DNA of 40,209 nt, taken from the NCBI GenBank assembly GCA_002070455.1, contig MWDG01000019.1, positions 1 to 40,209 of the forward strand. The letters are read 5' to 3'. The notes under the pieces were generated by a model, which was not told where the DNA came from, ran no database searches, and saw only the letters and a program-made list of their open reading frames with translations. Positions within the stretch are counted from its first letter, which is position 1; each line of letters begins with the position of its first letter. This stretch comes from Deltaproteobacteria bacterium ADurb.Bin151 (lineage in GTDB: Bacteria; Desulfobacterota; Syntrophia; Syntrophales; Smithellaceae). The translations under genes were made by a program, and so were the position numbers. Shown in pieces: positions 7,979-17,231 of the stretch.

Positions 7979-9154
7979 ATGAAGGAAAAAATCATAAAAA
8001 TATGCCTCTATGTTCTTCTGGTGCCGGTTATTCTTGCTCTTGTTTTTGGCACCTGGTTGTTTATTTACGCAAGAACCCCGATTGACCCGGGAAAAGACGC
8101 AACGGTACTGGTTGATATCCCGACAGGCACCAGTTTTGTTAACGCAACAAAAATTCTCAGCGATGCCGGATTAGTTAAAAACCGGTTTTTCTTTTACGCT
8201 TTGGTCGGCGTCAAAAGAGCCACACGTACCATTCGGGCAGGTGAATATGAATTTTCCACCTGTCTTTCCCCGTCTGAACTGGTGAAAAAACTGATTCATG
8301 GAGACATTAAAAGCTACCGTGTAGTGATTTACGAGGATTCTTCCCTCAGACAAATTGCGGCCCGTTTTAAAGAATACAAATTGGTTGATGAAAAAACCTT
8401 TTTTGAACTGTCGGAAGACCCGGTATTCTTGTCCTCACTGGGTGTTCTGGGACCTTCGATTGAAGGATATCTTTTCCCGGATACGTATTTGTTCAATCGT
8501 TCCATGAGCACCCGTCAAATTATGCGTTCCATGGTGGATCGTTTCTGGAAAAAAATATCACCGGAGATGATTAACCAGGCTGCGGCAAAAGGTCTCGATC
8601 CCCATCAATTTGTGACCTTTGCCTCCCTTGTGGGGAAAGAATCCTGGAAGACAGGGGAAAAACCTTTGATTGCAGCCGTTTTTTATAACCGGATGAGCAG
8701 GGGAATGCCTCTCCAATGCGATCCCACAGCGGTTTACGACCTGAAAGATTTTGACGGGAAAATTCTGCGTAAACACTACAGGAGGGAATCCCCCTATAAT
8801 ACTTACCTGATCAAGGGATTGCCGCCAGGACCCATAGCCAGTCCGGGACTGGATTCGTTTCAGGCGATTCTCAATCCCGCAAAAGTGGATTACCTCTTTT
8901 TCGTGGCCCAGAATGACGGCACGCACTATTTTTCCAGAAAACTGAGCGATCATATTGCGGCGACAAAGCGTATTCGCAGCGATGCCGCCGTGAATGCCGA
9001 CACCATCGATACTGATGATGAGGACGTTGTCAGAATTGATGCAAAAGGTGGTGAGGGTGAGCCTGTAAGCAAAAGCATTACCAGGCCTGATGTGACCGGT
9101 ACGACTGGGCAATCGAACCCAAACAGTAATATAGAAAAAAAGCCGCCGCAGTAA
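7979..9154 (+). CDS. mltG: Endolytic murein transglycosylase MltG (YceG-like)
   Basis: MltG is anchored in the inner membrane and cuts nascent glycan strands, probably setting their length. An N-terminal transmembrane helix (about residues 8-32, ICLYVLLVPVILALVFGTWL) is followed by a LysM-like region and the YceG catalytic domain with EGYLFPDTY, FASLVGKES, VFYNRM, LQCDPTAVY, PYNTYLIKGLPPGPI and YLFFVA. The Glu in GKES aligns with the catalytic Glu218 of E. coli MltG by my alignment. The residue two before it is Gly instead of the usual Glu. A ~50-residue low-complexity, partly acidic tail follows the domain. The ATG at 7979 is chosen; a GTG at 7967 is also possible (395 residues). It sits directly upstream of the dcw cluster but is separated by 271 bp containing that cluster's own promoter. 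Confidence 0.93.
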   Translation: MKEKIIKICLYVLLVPVILALVFGTWLFIYARTPIDPGKDATVLVDIPTGTSFVNATKILSDAGLVKNRFFFYALVGVKRATRTIRAGEYEFSTCLSPSELVKKLIHGDIKSYRVVIYEDSSLRQIAARFKEYKLVDEKTFFELSEDPVFLSSLGVLGPSIEGYLFPDTYLFNRSMSTRQIMRSMVDRFWKKISPEMINQAAAKGLDPHQFVTFASLVGKESWKTGEKPLIAAVFYNRMSRGMPLQCDPTAVYDLKDFDGKILRKHYRRESPYNTYLIKGLPPGPIASPGLDSFQAILNPAKVDYLFFVAQNDGTHYFSRKLSDHIAATKRIRSDAAVNADTIDTDDEDVVRIDAKGGEGEPVSKSITRPDVTGTTGQSNPNSNIEKKPPQ

Positions 9155-9351
9155 TATTTCCTATGTATTTGATTTTATTAGCATATGAATAAATTTCCTG
9201 TCTGCTTTACACGATTTTCCCCTCCGAATGGATGTCTTTTCTGAACCTTCTTAAAAAATTTTCGCGACCATTGCCCGAAACGGACCAGTCACATTTCCTT
9301 TTTTATGAGTAATTTTAAGTTACTTGACAGGAAAAAAACTGCATTTTTCCC

Positions 9352-9380
9352 TTGACAAAGGCAATTTCCCTCTCTATAGT
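9352..9380 (+). promoter_or_regulatory. Consensus sigma-70 promoter of the dcw cluster
   Basis: TTGACA at 9352-9357 and TATAGT at 9375-9380 are separated by exactly 17 bp, predicting a start site near 9387, about 39 bp before the mraZ ATG. It is the best promoter match in the 9155-9425 gap. The genes downstream are nearly contiguous to ftsZ, so this may drive about 17 kb, perhaps with weaker internal promoters. Confidence 0.85.
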
Positions 9381-9388
9381 TGAGCCAC

Positions 9389-9413
9389 GTGGAGTAAAGT
9401 GGATTGTTGTGGA
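9389..9413 (+). promoter_or_regulatory. MraZ operator: three GTGGA boxes phased by 10 bp
   Basis: GTGGA occurs at 9389-9393, 9399-9403 and 9409-9413, one per helical turn on one face, immediately after the predicted transcription start. MraZ of several bacteria is known to bind closely spaced direct repeats of a G-rich box upstream of its own gene. The third box runs into the ribosome binding site GGAGGG of mraZ (9411-9416), so bound MraZ would block transcription start or elongation at its own leader. Confidence 0.8.
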
Positions 9414-9425
9414 GGGATGTTTTAA

Positions 9426-9872
9426 ATGTCCGTATTTCGTGGAGAATATCAGCATACTATTGATGAAAAGGGAAGAATCATTTTCCCCGCCCGGTTTCGT
9501 GAATTATTTGCGGATGAACATGATAACCGCATGGTCATTACAAAATGGGACGGATATTTAATGGTTTTTCCTTTCGATGAGTGGCGCATCATCGAAGAGA
9601 AAGTATCGCATCAATCGATCCTGCGTAAAGAAATACGTTCATTTCAGCGCTTCTTTATGTCTGGAGCCGTGGACTGCAATCTTGATAGCCAGGGACGGGT
9701 GCTGATTCCTCCTGCGTTACGTGAATATGCCAATCTGGAAAAAGAAATCGTTCTGCTTGGCATGATTAAGGTCGTCGAGATCTGGTCGAAAGACCGGTTA
9801 GATACGGAAATGAAGAAAACCGGCGGCGATATTGCCCAGTTCAGTAATTACATGGCTGATCTGGGTATATGA
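9426..9872 (+). CDS. mraZ: Transcriptional regulator MraZ
   Basis: MraZ is a ring-forming DNA-binding protein of the AbrB-like swapped-hairpin type that represses (or, in some species, activates) the dcw cluster from its first gene. At 148 residues it has normal length. The two tandem halves each carry the family signature: [14 protein letters not shown] near the N-terminus and [15 protein letters not shown] in the second half; both DxxGR motifs are intact. ATG 9426 is preceded by GGAGGG at 8 bases. The stop overlaps the start of rsmH by 4 bases, so the two are translationally coupled. The repeated operator just upstream supports autoregulation. Confidence 0.97.
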   Translation: MSVFRGEYQHTIDEKGRIIFPARFRELFADEHDNRMVITKWDGYLMVFPFDEWRIIEEKVSHQSILRKEIRSFQRFFMSGAVDCNLDSQGRVLIPPALREYANLEKEIVLLGMIKVVEIWSKDRLDTEMKKTGGDIAQFSNYMADLGI

Positions 9873-10810
9873 CCATGAGCGCTGATTTTTCTCATCAGCC
9901 GGTGATGCTTGAGGAAGTTTTTTCATGGATTGTGGGAAAGAAAACAGGCGTTTATGTGGACGGCACGATAGGTGGGGCGGGACATGCCCACGCGATTCTG
10001 AAACGGACACAGGGTCGGCTGATTGGGATCGATTGCGACGCGGATGCCCTTTCGGCCGCCAGAGAGAAACTGGTGCCGTTCGGATCGAGAGTGACGCTGA
10101 TCAAGGCTAACTTTTCCGATCTGAGCTCTGTACTGAAAAAATTGCATATCGAGAAAGTTGATGGAGTGCTTTTGGATCTGGGGGTTTCATCCCATCAACT
10201 GGATACGGCGCACAGGGGGTTCAGTTTCAGTCAGTCCGCACCGCTGGATATGCGGATGGATCAGGATTTGAAGCTTCGCGCTTATGATATTGTCAACCAT
10301 TTTACGACAAATGAACTGGAAAAGATCATTCGACTATACGGGGAAGAAAAAATGGCTGCGCGAATTGCCAGGGCAATATCAGGAAAGAGAAAGTTCTCTC
10401 CGATTGAAACGACGGAGGAGCTGGCAGGTCTTATTGTATCAGTCATGCCTGCCGGCATGAGGCGACAGAAGATTCATCCCGCCACAAGGACATTTCAGGC
10501 ACTCAGGATAGCGGTTAACCACGAATTGGATTGCATTGTTCCGGCGATAGAAGGAGCGGTTGATGCTCTTTCGGCAGGGGGACGCATCGGTATTATCTCC
10601 TTTCATTCGCTGGAAGACCGGATTGTAAAAAATACCTTTCGCGATATGGCTGCAACCTGTGTCTGTCCGAAGGATATCCCATACTGTGTTTGCCATAAAA
10701 AGACTGTCTTGAAAGTTTTAACACGTAAACCGGTAGTGCCTTCTGAGGCGGAAACACTTCAGAACCCGCGTGCCCGCAGCGCGAAACTGCGCGTGGCGGA
10801 AAGGATCTAA
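9869..10810 (+). CDS. rsmH: 16S rRNA (cytosine-1402-N4)-methyltransferase
   Basis: RsmH (MraW) uses S-adenosylmethionine to methylate N4 of C1402 in the 16S rRNA decoding centre. Its 313 residues show HQPVMLEEV, the SAM-binding [45 protein letters not shown] and the C-terminal [15 protein letters not shown] block, all typical and uninterrupted. A four-cysteine stretch ([13 protein letters not shown]) lies near the C-terminus, as in many orthologs. The first ATG (9869) overlaps the mraZ stop; the second, at 9875, is equally plausible. It is the second gene of the dcw cluster. Confidence 0.97.
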   Translation: MTMSADFSHQPVMLEEVFSWIVGKKTGVYVDGTIGGAGHAHAILKRTQGRLIGIDCDADALSAAREKLVPFGSRVTLIKANFSDLSSVLKKLHIEKVDGVLLDLGVSSHQLDTAHRGFSFSQSAPLDMRMDQDLKLRAYDIVNHFTTNELEKIIRLYGEEKMAARIARAISGKRKFSPIETTEELAGLIVSVMPAGMRRQKIHPATRTFQALRIAVNHELDCIVPAIEGAVDALSAGGRIGIISFHSLEDRIVKNTFRDMAATCVCPKDIPYCVCHKKTVLKVLTRKPVVPSEAETLQNPRARSAKLRVAERI

Positions 10811-10812
10811 CG

Positions 10813-11160
10813 ATGGCTCAGACAGCAGGAACACAGGCGATCGCGCGTGGCAGGCAGATGAAAGAAACGGCGGCCCCTTCTTTCGGGGTGAAGTATCCGA
10901 CCATTATAGTGGTGGCTCTGGTTCTGATGTTTGTTGCCGTAATCTACGTCGGTTCGCATATCCGCATGACCAAGCTGGAATATGAGATTGCGGCGACATT
11001 GAATGCCAAAGAAAATTTACTGGAAGAACAAAAAAAACTGAAGCTCGAATTGGCAATGCTCAAAGCACCTCAGAGGATCGAAGATATCGCAAGAAATAAA
11101 CTGCAGATGTGTTATCCCGATGCAGAACAGGTCATTGTTTTGAAGAAAACGGGGAAGTGA
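10813..11160 (+). CDS. ftsL: Cell division protein FtsL
   Basis: This is a 115-residue bitopic membrane protein: a short cytoplasmic tail, one transmembrane helix (about residues 31-51, TIIVVALVLMFVAVIYVG), and a periplasmic leucine-zipper coiled coil (MTKLEYEIAATLNAKENL and following). FtsL forms a complex with FtsB and FtsQ and helps activate the FtsW-FtsI septal synthase. Sequence conservation in FtsL is low; identification rests on the topology, coiled coil, the motif near RIEDIARNKLQM (typical of the FtsL end), and the position between rsmH and ftsI. The start lies 2 bases after the rsmH stop. Confidence 0.9.
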   Translation: MAQTAGTQAIARGRQMKETAAPSFGVKYPTIIVVALVLMFVAVIYVGSHIRMTKLEYEIAATLNAKENLLEEQKKLKLELAMLKAPQRIEDIARNKLQMCYPDAEQVIVLKKTGK

Positions 11161-11162
11161 GT

Positions 11163-13145
11163 ATGACGGCAGACTCAAAAAAATGGCTGAAATTCAGGCT
11201 GGCAAGCATTCTGGCGATTTTTTTGATTTTGTTTATCGCATTGTTGTCCAGGGCTTTTCAGTTACAGATTATGTCCGGCGAGAAATTAAAGACGCTGGCC
11301 CAGAGACAGCATATCACCACATTAAAACTTCACCCGGAAAGAGGAATGATTTACGACCGCAACGGAGAAAAGCTGGCCATGTCGGTTTTGGCCGATTCCG
11401 TTTGCGCCGACCCCACAAGAATAAACGATCCGGTAAAAGTGTCCCGGCAGATTGCGGCCATTCTCAAGACCAATCAATCCACGATCTATAAAAGAATCTC
11501 GGAGCCGAAAAGTTTCTGCTGGCTGGCAAGAAAAATATCTTCCCAGCAGGCGGCGCAGGTGGAAGCAGCCAACATCGAAGGGGTATTTTTGATCAAAGAA
11601 CCGAAAAGGTTTTATCCAAACGGGCCGCTGGCCGCGCATTTAATCGGATTTTCCGGATTTGACGCTGAGGGCCTGGAGGGACTCGAGAAAAAATATGATG
11701 CGTACTTGAAAGGAACTCCGGAGAAACTGACCTGGGCCAGAGACGCCAAAGGGAAAAAACTTTTCCTCCATGTGGAGCGTGATCGCTTCCCCAAGGAGGA
11801 AGGTGTCAATCTGGTTTTGACCATCGACAGCCGAATGCAGTATCTGGTGGAAACTCACCTGCGGGAGGCTGTGCTGGATAAAGGTGCGAGAGGCGGTATC
11901 GCGATTGTCATGGATCCGAAAACGGGTGAGATTCTGGCCATGGCAAACGAGAAAGGATTCAATCCTAACAACATCAAAGGGCTGAAGCCGGATTCGTGGC
12001 AAAACCGGGCTATTACAGAGTCCTTTGATCCCGGTTCAACCTTTAAGCCTTTTCTGGTTGCTGCCGCCCTGGAAGAAAAACTGGTCAGAGAGTCGGACAT
12101 GATTTATTGCGAAAACGGACAGTATACAGTTGCCAACCGGGTGATTCGTGAAGCTAACCGGAAACGTCACGGTTATTTGGCCGTTCGTGATATTCTGAAA
12201 TATTCGAGCAATATCGGTTCGGCAAAGATTGCGGAAAAACTTGGCCGTGAAAAGTTTTATGCCTACATTAAAAATTTTGGATTTGGTTCCAGGACGGGAA
12301 TTGATCTGTCCGGTGAAGCGGCGGGGTTGCTGAGGCCCGCGAACAGCTGGACAAGGGTGGATACGGCAAACATTGGTTTTGGCCAAGGCATCTCCGTCAC
12401 CGCTATTCAGATGATTACCGCCATGTCGGCGATTGCCAATGATGGTGTTTTGATGAAGCCCCGTGTTGTACGCGGACTGACAGACAAAAACAACAACCCG
12501 ATTAAAATGTATGCGCCGGAAATGGTACGACGGGTTGTTTCACCTGAAACGGCAAAACGGATGTCGGCCATGTTGACGCAGGTGGTCGGTGCCGAAGACG
12601 GTACCGGGAAAAGGGCACATATTGTCAATGTGGCTGTTGCCGGCAAAACCGGGACCGCACAGAAATTTGATTTTGCGCGCGGAATGTATTCGTCGGAAAG
12701 AGTTCGTACCTCTTTCATCGGTTTTTTCCCTTCCGAAAACCCGCAGGTTGTCATTGTCGTTATGCTGGACGAACCGCAGCGCGATAAATGGGGCGGTGTG
12801 GCCGCAGCGCCTGTTTTTAAAAACATCGGGGAACAGATTCTTAACTGCTACAAGACAAACATTCGCGAAACACCGGAGTTTGAGCCACGGGAGCCGCAAG
12901 ATTTGCAGCTGGTAACAGCGGACAGTTCCCTGGTCGACAGCGTGATCGAAGATCCGATCGATGATGAATCCAGGATGCCGGATTTCAAGGGTCTGACCAT
13001 TCGGGAGGCATTGAAGCTGGCGAAAACCAGATCGATCGATTTACATGTTTCGGGCAGCGGGTGGGCGATCCAGCAGGTGCCGTCAGCCGGCTCGATTTTA
13101 GATAATGAACGTGTGTGTAAAATTGAATTTACAATGAACCATTAG
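11163..13145 (+). CDS. ftsI: Septal peptidoglycan transpeptidase FtsI (PBP3/PBP2x-like) with PASTA domain
   Basis: This class B penicillin-binding protein crosslinks septal peptidoglycan together with FtsW. Of 660 residues, the first ~40 form a cytoplasmic tip and membrane anchor, followed by the dimerisation domain (ERGMIYDRNGEKLA) and the transpeptidase domain with the active-site STFK (Ser292), SSN (348-350) and KTGT (495-498) motifs, all intact. The last ~55 residues (MPDFKGLTIREALKLA onward) form a single PASTA domain. The PASTA tail is common in Gram-positive PBP2x/SpoVD and in deltaproteobacterial FtsI but absent from E. coli FtsI. ATG 11163, two bases after the ftsL stop, is chosen over an upstream frame opening at 11109 that would overlap ftsL. 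Confidence 0.95.
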   Translation: MTADSKKWLKFRLASILAIFLILFIALLSRAFQLQIMSGEKLKTLAQRQHITTLKLHPERGMIYDRNGEKLAMSVLADSVCADPTRINDPVKVSRQIAAILKTNQSTIYKRISEPKSFCWLARKISSQQAAQVEAANIEGVFLIKEPKRFYPNGPLAAHLIGFSGFDAEGLEGLEKKYDAYLKGTPEKLTWARDAKGKKLFLHVERDRFPKEEGVNLVLTIDSRMQYLVETHLREAVLDKGARGGIAIVMDPKTGEILAMANEKGFNPNNIKGLKPDSWQNRAITESFDPGSTFKPFLVAAALEEKLVRESDMIYCENGQYTVANRVIREANRKRHGYLAVRDILKYSSNIGSAKIAEKLGREKFYAYIKNFGFGSRTGIDLSGEAAGLLRPANSWTRVDTANIGFGQGISVTAIQMITAMSAIANDGVLMKPRVVRGLTDKNNNPIKMYAPEMVRRVVSPETAKRMSAMLTQVVGAEDGTGKRAHIVNVAVAGKTGTAQKFDFARGMYSSERVRTSFIGFFPSENPQVVIVVMLDEPQRDKWGGVAAAPVFKNIGEQILNCYKTNIRETPEFEPREPQDLQLVTADSSLVDSVIEDPIDDESRMPDFKGLTIREALKLAKTRSIDLHVSGSGWAIQQVPSAGSILDNERVCKIEFTMNH

Positions 13146-13150
13146 AAGGA

Positions 13151-16129
13151 ATGATGGAACTGCGGCTACTACTAAAAGGCGTCGATATCATCGAACATAA
13201 GGCTGATCAAAACGGCCACGTGTCATCGGTTTGTTATGCTGCAGATCAATGCAAGAAGGATTCTCTTTTCGTTGCGATCCAGGGGCTTGTCCATGACGGC
13301 CACGATTTTATCAGGCAGGCACTCGATAACGGGGCGCGTTACATTGTGCATCAAAAAGATATCCATGTGCCCGATGGGGTTACGTCAATCCGGGTGCCGG
13401 ACAGCCGACGTGCATTGGGCCTGCTGGCAAAAAATTATTTTGGCGATCCTTCTTCCCGGTTGACGCTGATTGGCATTACAGGGACAAGTGGTAAGACGAC
13501 CGTGGCCTACCTGCTCGAATCCATCCTCGCCGCCGCTGGATTTAGTTGCGGTGTTCTGGGAACCGTCAATTACCGCTATGATGGCAAGACCATCCCGGCG
13601 CCAAACACCACGCCCGAGTCTCTTGAAATGCAGAAAATTTTGAGCGAGATGCGAAGTTCCGGTGTGACGCATGTGATCGCGGAAATATCTTCGCATGCAC
13701 TGGATTTGAAGAGAGTTGATGATTGCGCCTTCGACCTTGGTATTTTTACCAATCTCAGTCCGGAACACCTGGATTACCATCACGACATGGAAGATTATTT
13801 CCGGGCAAAAAAAAGATTTTTTACCGAGATCCTGCCAAAAAGTAAAAAAGGCAATCCAAAAAAAATCGTAATCAACCGCGACGATCCCTGGGGACAAAGG
13901 CTGCTTGACGAAATCGAACTGCCCGCACTGTCCTATGGTTTGGAAAAAGGGAGTGAGGCGATCGCGGGCAGCGAAGAAATAACACTGGAAGGCATCCGGG
14001 CGAAAATCAGCCTGTCCGGTGGAGAAATCACCATGATGTCCAGGCTCATCGGCAGATTCAACCTGTCCAACATTCTGGCTGCCGCCTCCGCCGCTTCTGT
14101 TCTCGGAATTGCGCCTTCCGCCGTGGAAGCGGGAATTAAGCAGTTGCCCTTTGTGCCCGGCCGTCTGGAAAGAATCGATTCGACGGCCGGTGTCCATGTT
14201 TTTGTTGATTACGCACACAAACCGGATGCGTTGAAACAGGTACTGCAGAATCTGGACAGGCTCAGGCAAAAAAAAAGAATATTGACTGTTTTTGGTTGCG
14301 GTGGTAATCGCGACCGCGCCAAGCGGCCCTTAATGGGCGAAACGGCATCCGTTTACAGCGACCTGACCATTATCACTTCTGATAATCCTCGCAAAGAAGA
14401 TCCGCTGACAATCATCGATGAGATTGAAGCGGGGATCGACCGGCAAAAGACCGTTAAGGTCTCACCTGATCATCCGGAATTGCCGCAGGGCATGAACGCC
14501 TACACGGTGATTCCTGACAGGAAGTCTGCAATCACCGCAGCGATTAATCTGGCCGAAGCCGGGGATATTGTTTTGATTGCCGGCAAAGGACATGAGGACT
14601 ATCAGATTTTTGGAACAAAAAAAGTTCCGTTCGATGACCGGATTGTCGCAAAACAGGCGCTTCTTTCCAGGGAGGATGATCCTTCGGAAGATATGCACCC
14701 GGTGTTTTCTCTTGAGGATGTTCTGGCTGTGACCGGAGGACAACTGATTGCCGGCAACACAGAGAAGACGATTTACGGTATTTCCACAGATTCCAGAAGC
14801 ATTCAACAGGGCAATCTTTTCATTGCGCTTCAGGGAGAGAATTTTGACGGACATGCTTTTGTGCCCAGGGCGGTGGCTTCCGGGGCAGCCGGTGTGATCG
14901 TTCACGATGTCAGTCAAATCAGCCCGGAAGCAGTGGGGAGAACGGTCTGTGTTGTTGAAGTGAAAGATACCCTGAAGGCGCTGGGTGATCTGGCGCAGGC
15001 TTATCGCAGGCGTTTTTCCATCCCGGTGATCGGACTGACCGGTTCGTCCGGCAAGACAACGACCAAAGAAATGCTGTCATGTATTCTCCGGCAGGAAAGA
15101 AAGGTGCTCAAGACAGAGGGGAATTTTAATAATCTGATCGGTTTGCCGCACACTATCTTCCGAATGAACACTCGGCACGAAATAGCCGTCTTAGAGATGG
15201 GGACCAATGCACGTGGTGAAATCAGGAGATTAACGCAAATTGCCGAACCGGATATCGGAGTGATTACCAATGTCGGGCCTGCACATCTGGAAGGATTTGG
15301 TACGGTGGATGCCGTGTGCGAAGAAAAAGGAGATTTGTTTTTCCATATGCGTCCTTCGGGCACCGCGGTGGTCAATCTTGATGATGAAGCGGTTTACCGG
15401 GTCGCCGATCGATGGTCAGGCCGTCGTGTCACCTTCAGCATGAGTGCCAGCGCTGATGTGGGTGTCGGCGATATCCGGAAAAACGGCGCGAGAGGAACGA
15501 CGTTCAATCTTCTGATCAGCGGCGGGGCATACAAAGTGGATATGAAAGTGGCCGGCCTGCATAATGTCTATAATGCGATGGCTGCTGCAGCAACCGCCGT
15601 CGCCTGTGGAATAAGCCCCGAATCGATCCGGCAGGGACTGATGATGTTTCAGGCAGTAGGCGGACGAATGGAGATTATCAAACTCAAGAATGGGGTTTAT
15701 TTGATCAACGATGCCTACAACGCTAATCCTGCTTCTGTGCGGGAAGCTTTGCTGACCCTCAAGGACCTCAAGGGTGCGCACAACGCATTCGTTTTTCTAG
15801 GGGACATGCTGGAGCTGGGTGAGGCCGCCAGGGAAATGCATCGGCGCGTCGGGATGCTTCTGGCGACGATCGGCGTAACGACTGTTTTTCTGCAGGGGGA
15901 TTTTGCAGGCGTCACCGCGGCAGGCGCGCTTACCGGTGGATTGTCGGATGAACAAATTATTTTTTTAAGAGATGTTGAAGAACAGATTACCCGTTTGAAA
16001 AGGCAATTACGTAAAGGAGACTGGATTTTGGTCAAGGGATCCCGACGGATGCAAATGGACAGGATTGTAACGAGAATCTGTGAGGATATAGGTATCTACA
16101 AAACAGAAGGCAAACCCCAGACGGAATAA
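13151..16129 (+). CDS. murE/murF: Fused MurE-MurF: UDP-MurNAc tripeptide and pentapeptide synthetase
   Basis: One uninterrupted 992-residue frame contains two complete Mur ligases. Residues 1 to ~505 are MurE, which adds meso-diaminopimelate to UDP-MurNAc-Ala-Glu: P-loop GTSGKTT (111-117), TTPESLEMQ, the carbamylated-Lys region FRAKKRFF, and DNPRKED (411-417), the motif of DAP-specific enzymes. Residues ~515-992 are MurF, which adds D-Ala-D-Ala: DSRSIQQGNLFIAL, P-loop GSSGKTTTK (631-639), EMGTNARGEI, and NDAYNANP. The normally separate adjacent genes are joined without a stop. A Met codon at 14693 lies at the junction and might allow some free MurF. ATG 13151 or 13154 starts the protein after GAAGGA. 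It works in the cytoplasm on the lipid II precursor. Confidence 0.95.
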   Translation: MMELRLLLKGVDIIEHKADQNGHVSSVCYAADQCKKDSLFVAIQGLVHDGHDFIRQALDNGARYIVHQKDIHVPDGVTSIRVPDSRRALGLLAKNYFGDPSSRLTLIGITGTSGKTTVAYLLESILAAAGFSCGVLGTVNYRYDGKTIPAPNTTPESLEMQKILSEMRSSGVTHVIAEISSHALDLKRVDDCAFDLGIFTNLSPEHLDYHHDMEDYFRAKKRFFTEILPKSKKGNPKKIVINRDDPWGQRLLDEIELPALSYGLEKGSEAIAGSEEITLEGIRAKISLSGGEITMMSRLIGRFNLSNILAAASAASVLGIAPSAVEAGIKQLPFVPGRLERIDSTAGVHVFVDYAHKPDALKQVLQNLDRLRQKKRILTVFGCGGNRDRAKRPLMGETASVYSDLTIITSDNPRKEDPLTIIDEIEAGIDRQKTVKVSPDHPELPQGMNAYTVIPDRKSAITAAINLAEAGDIVLIAGKGHEDYQIFGTKKVPFDDRIVAKQALLSREDDPSEDMHPVFSLEDVLAVTGGQLIAGNTEKTIYGISTDSRSIQQGNLFIALQGENFDGHAFVPRAVASGAAGVIVHDVSQISPEAVGRTVCVVEVKDTLKALGDLAQAYRRRFSIPVIGLTGSSGKTTTKEMLSCILRQERKVLKTEGNFNNLIGLPHTIFRMNTRHEIAVLEMGTNARGEIRRLTQIAEPDIGVITNVGPAHLEGFGTVDAVCEEKGDLFFHMRPSGTAVVNLDDEAVYRVADRWSGRRVTFSMSASADVGVGDIRKNGARGTTFNLLISGGAYKVDMKVAGLHNVYNAMAAAATAVACGISPESIRQGLMMFQAVGGRMEIIKLKNGVYLINDAYNANPASVREALLTLKDLKGAHNAFVFLGDMLELGEAAREMHRRVGMLLATIGVTTVFLQGDFAGVTAAGALTGGLSDEQIIFLRDVEEQITRLKRQLRKGDWILVKGSRRMQMDRIVTRICEDIGIYKTEGKPQTE

Positions 16130-16144
16130 ACCGGGAGCAAAAAA

Positions 16145-17224
16145 GTGATTTACGAATTCATCTATCCTTTGCACACGATGTTTTCATCCTTCAACGTGTT
16201 TCGTTATATCACGTTTCGGACAATTTTTGCTTCGGTCACGGCGCTGCTGATATGTCTTCTTATGGGTCGCTGGCTGATTCGTAAACTGCAGCAACTGCAG
16301 ATTGATCAGCAGATCAGGGAAGACGGGCCGAAAACACATCTGGGAAAGAAAGGCACGCCCACCATGGGAGGGGTGCTGATGATCTTTGCCGTGGTGATTG
16401 CCACAGTGTTGTGGGCCAACCTTTCCATTGTTTACATCTGGATGGTGCTTTTGGTGACGGTCGGATTCGGCCTGATCGGATTTCTGGATGATTACAAAAA
16501 ACTGGCCGCAAAGAGTTCCCGGGGAGTTTCGGGGAAAAAGAGACTTGCCGCAGAAATCATCATCGCTCTTTTTATCGGCCTTATTTTATATTTCAAGCCC
16601 GGTTTTAACACACAGGTTACGATTCCGTTTTTTAAGACTGTTCTGCCCAATTTGGGTTGGGGCTATATTTTGCTTTGTGCTTTCGTTATTGTCGGGGCGG
16701 CTAATGCCGTTAACCTGACGGATGGGCTGGACGGTCTGGCGACCGGCCCGGCAGGCATTTGTTTTGCCACGTATTTGCTGTTTGCGTATTTTGCCGGCAA
16801 CGTGAAAGTCGCCCATTATCTGCAAATTCCGTATGTTCCCGGCGCCGGTGAGTTGTCGGTGTTTTGCGGGGCTTTGATGGGAGCTGCTCTGGGCTTTCTA
16901 TGGTTTAATGCCTATCCGGCGGAAATATTCATGGGAGATGTCGGATCGCTTTCAATGGGCGGAGCGCTGGGTACGGTGGCGGTGATTACCAAGCAGGAAA
17001 TTCTGCTGGCGATTGTCGGGGGCGTTTTTGTCATGGAAACTTTTTCCGTAATCTTTCAGGTCGGTTATTTCAAGCTGACAGGCGGCAAAAGGATTTTCAG
17101 GATGGCGCCGATTCATCATCATTTTGAACTCAAGGGCTGGGCGGAGCCAAAGGTCATTGTTCGGTTCTGGATTATTTCAATTTTGCTTGCACTTCTGGCC
17201 ATTGGTACGCTGAAGCTGCGTTAG
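16145..17224 (+). CDS. mraY: Phospho-N-acetylmuramoyl-pentapeptide transferase
   Basis: MraY transfers phospho-MurNAc-pentapeptide to undecaprenyl phosphate to give lipid I, the first membrane step. The 359-residue polytopic protein (about ten helices) shows the canonical [12 protein letters not shown] loop, LDDYKKL (catalytic Asp pair), [29 protein letters not shown] and [13 protein letters not shown], all intact. The start is GTG at 16145, giving an N-terminus (IYEFIYPL...[11 protein letters not shown]) that lines up with E. coli MraY; GGGAG lies before it. It sits in the standard place between murF and murD. Confidence 0.97.
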   Translation: MIYEFIYPLHTMFSSFNVFRYITFRTIFASVTALLICLLMGRWLIRKLQQLQIDQQIREDGPKTHLGKKGTPTMGGVLMIFAVVIATVLWANLSIVYIWMVLLVTVGFGLIGFLDDYKKLAAKSSRGVSGKKRLAAEIIIALFIGLILYFKPGFNTQVTIPFFKTVLPNLGWGYILLCAFVIVGAANAVNLTDGLDGLATGPAGICFATYLLFAYFAGNVKVAHYLQIPYVPGAGELSVFCGALMGAALGFLWFNAYPAEIFMGDVGSLSMGGALGTVAVITKQEILLAIVGGVFVMETFSVIFQVGYFKLTGGKRIFRMAPIHHHFELKGWAEPKVIVRFWIISILLALLAIGTLKLR

Positions 17225-17231
17225 AGGACTC

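Noticed and set aside
13151-16129. Treating murE-murF as a sequencing error or two genes
   Set aside because: No stop, frameshift or repeat is seen at the junction, and both halves keep full motifs in the same frame, so a true fusion is the simplest reading.
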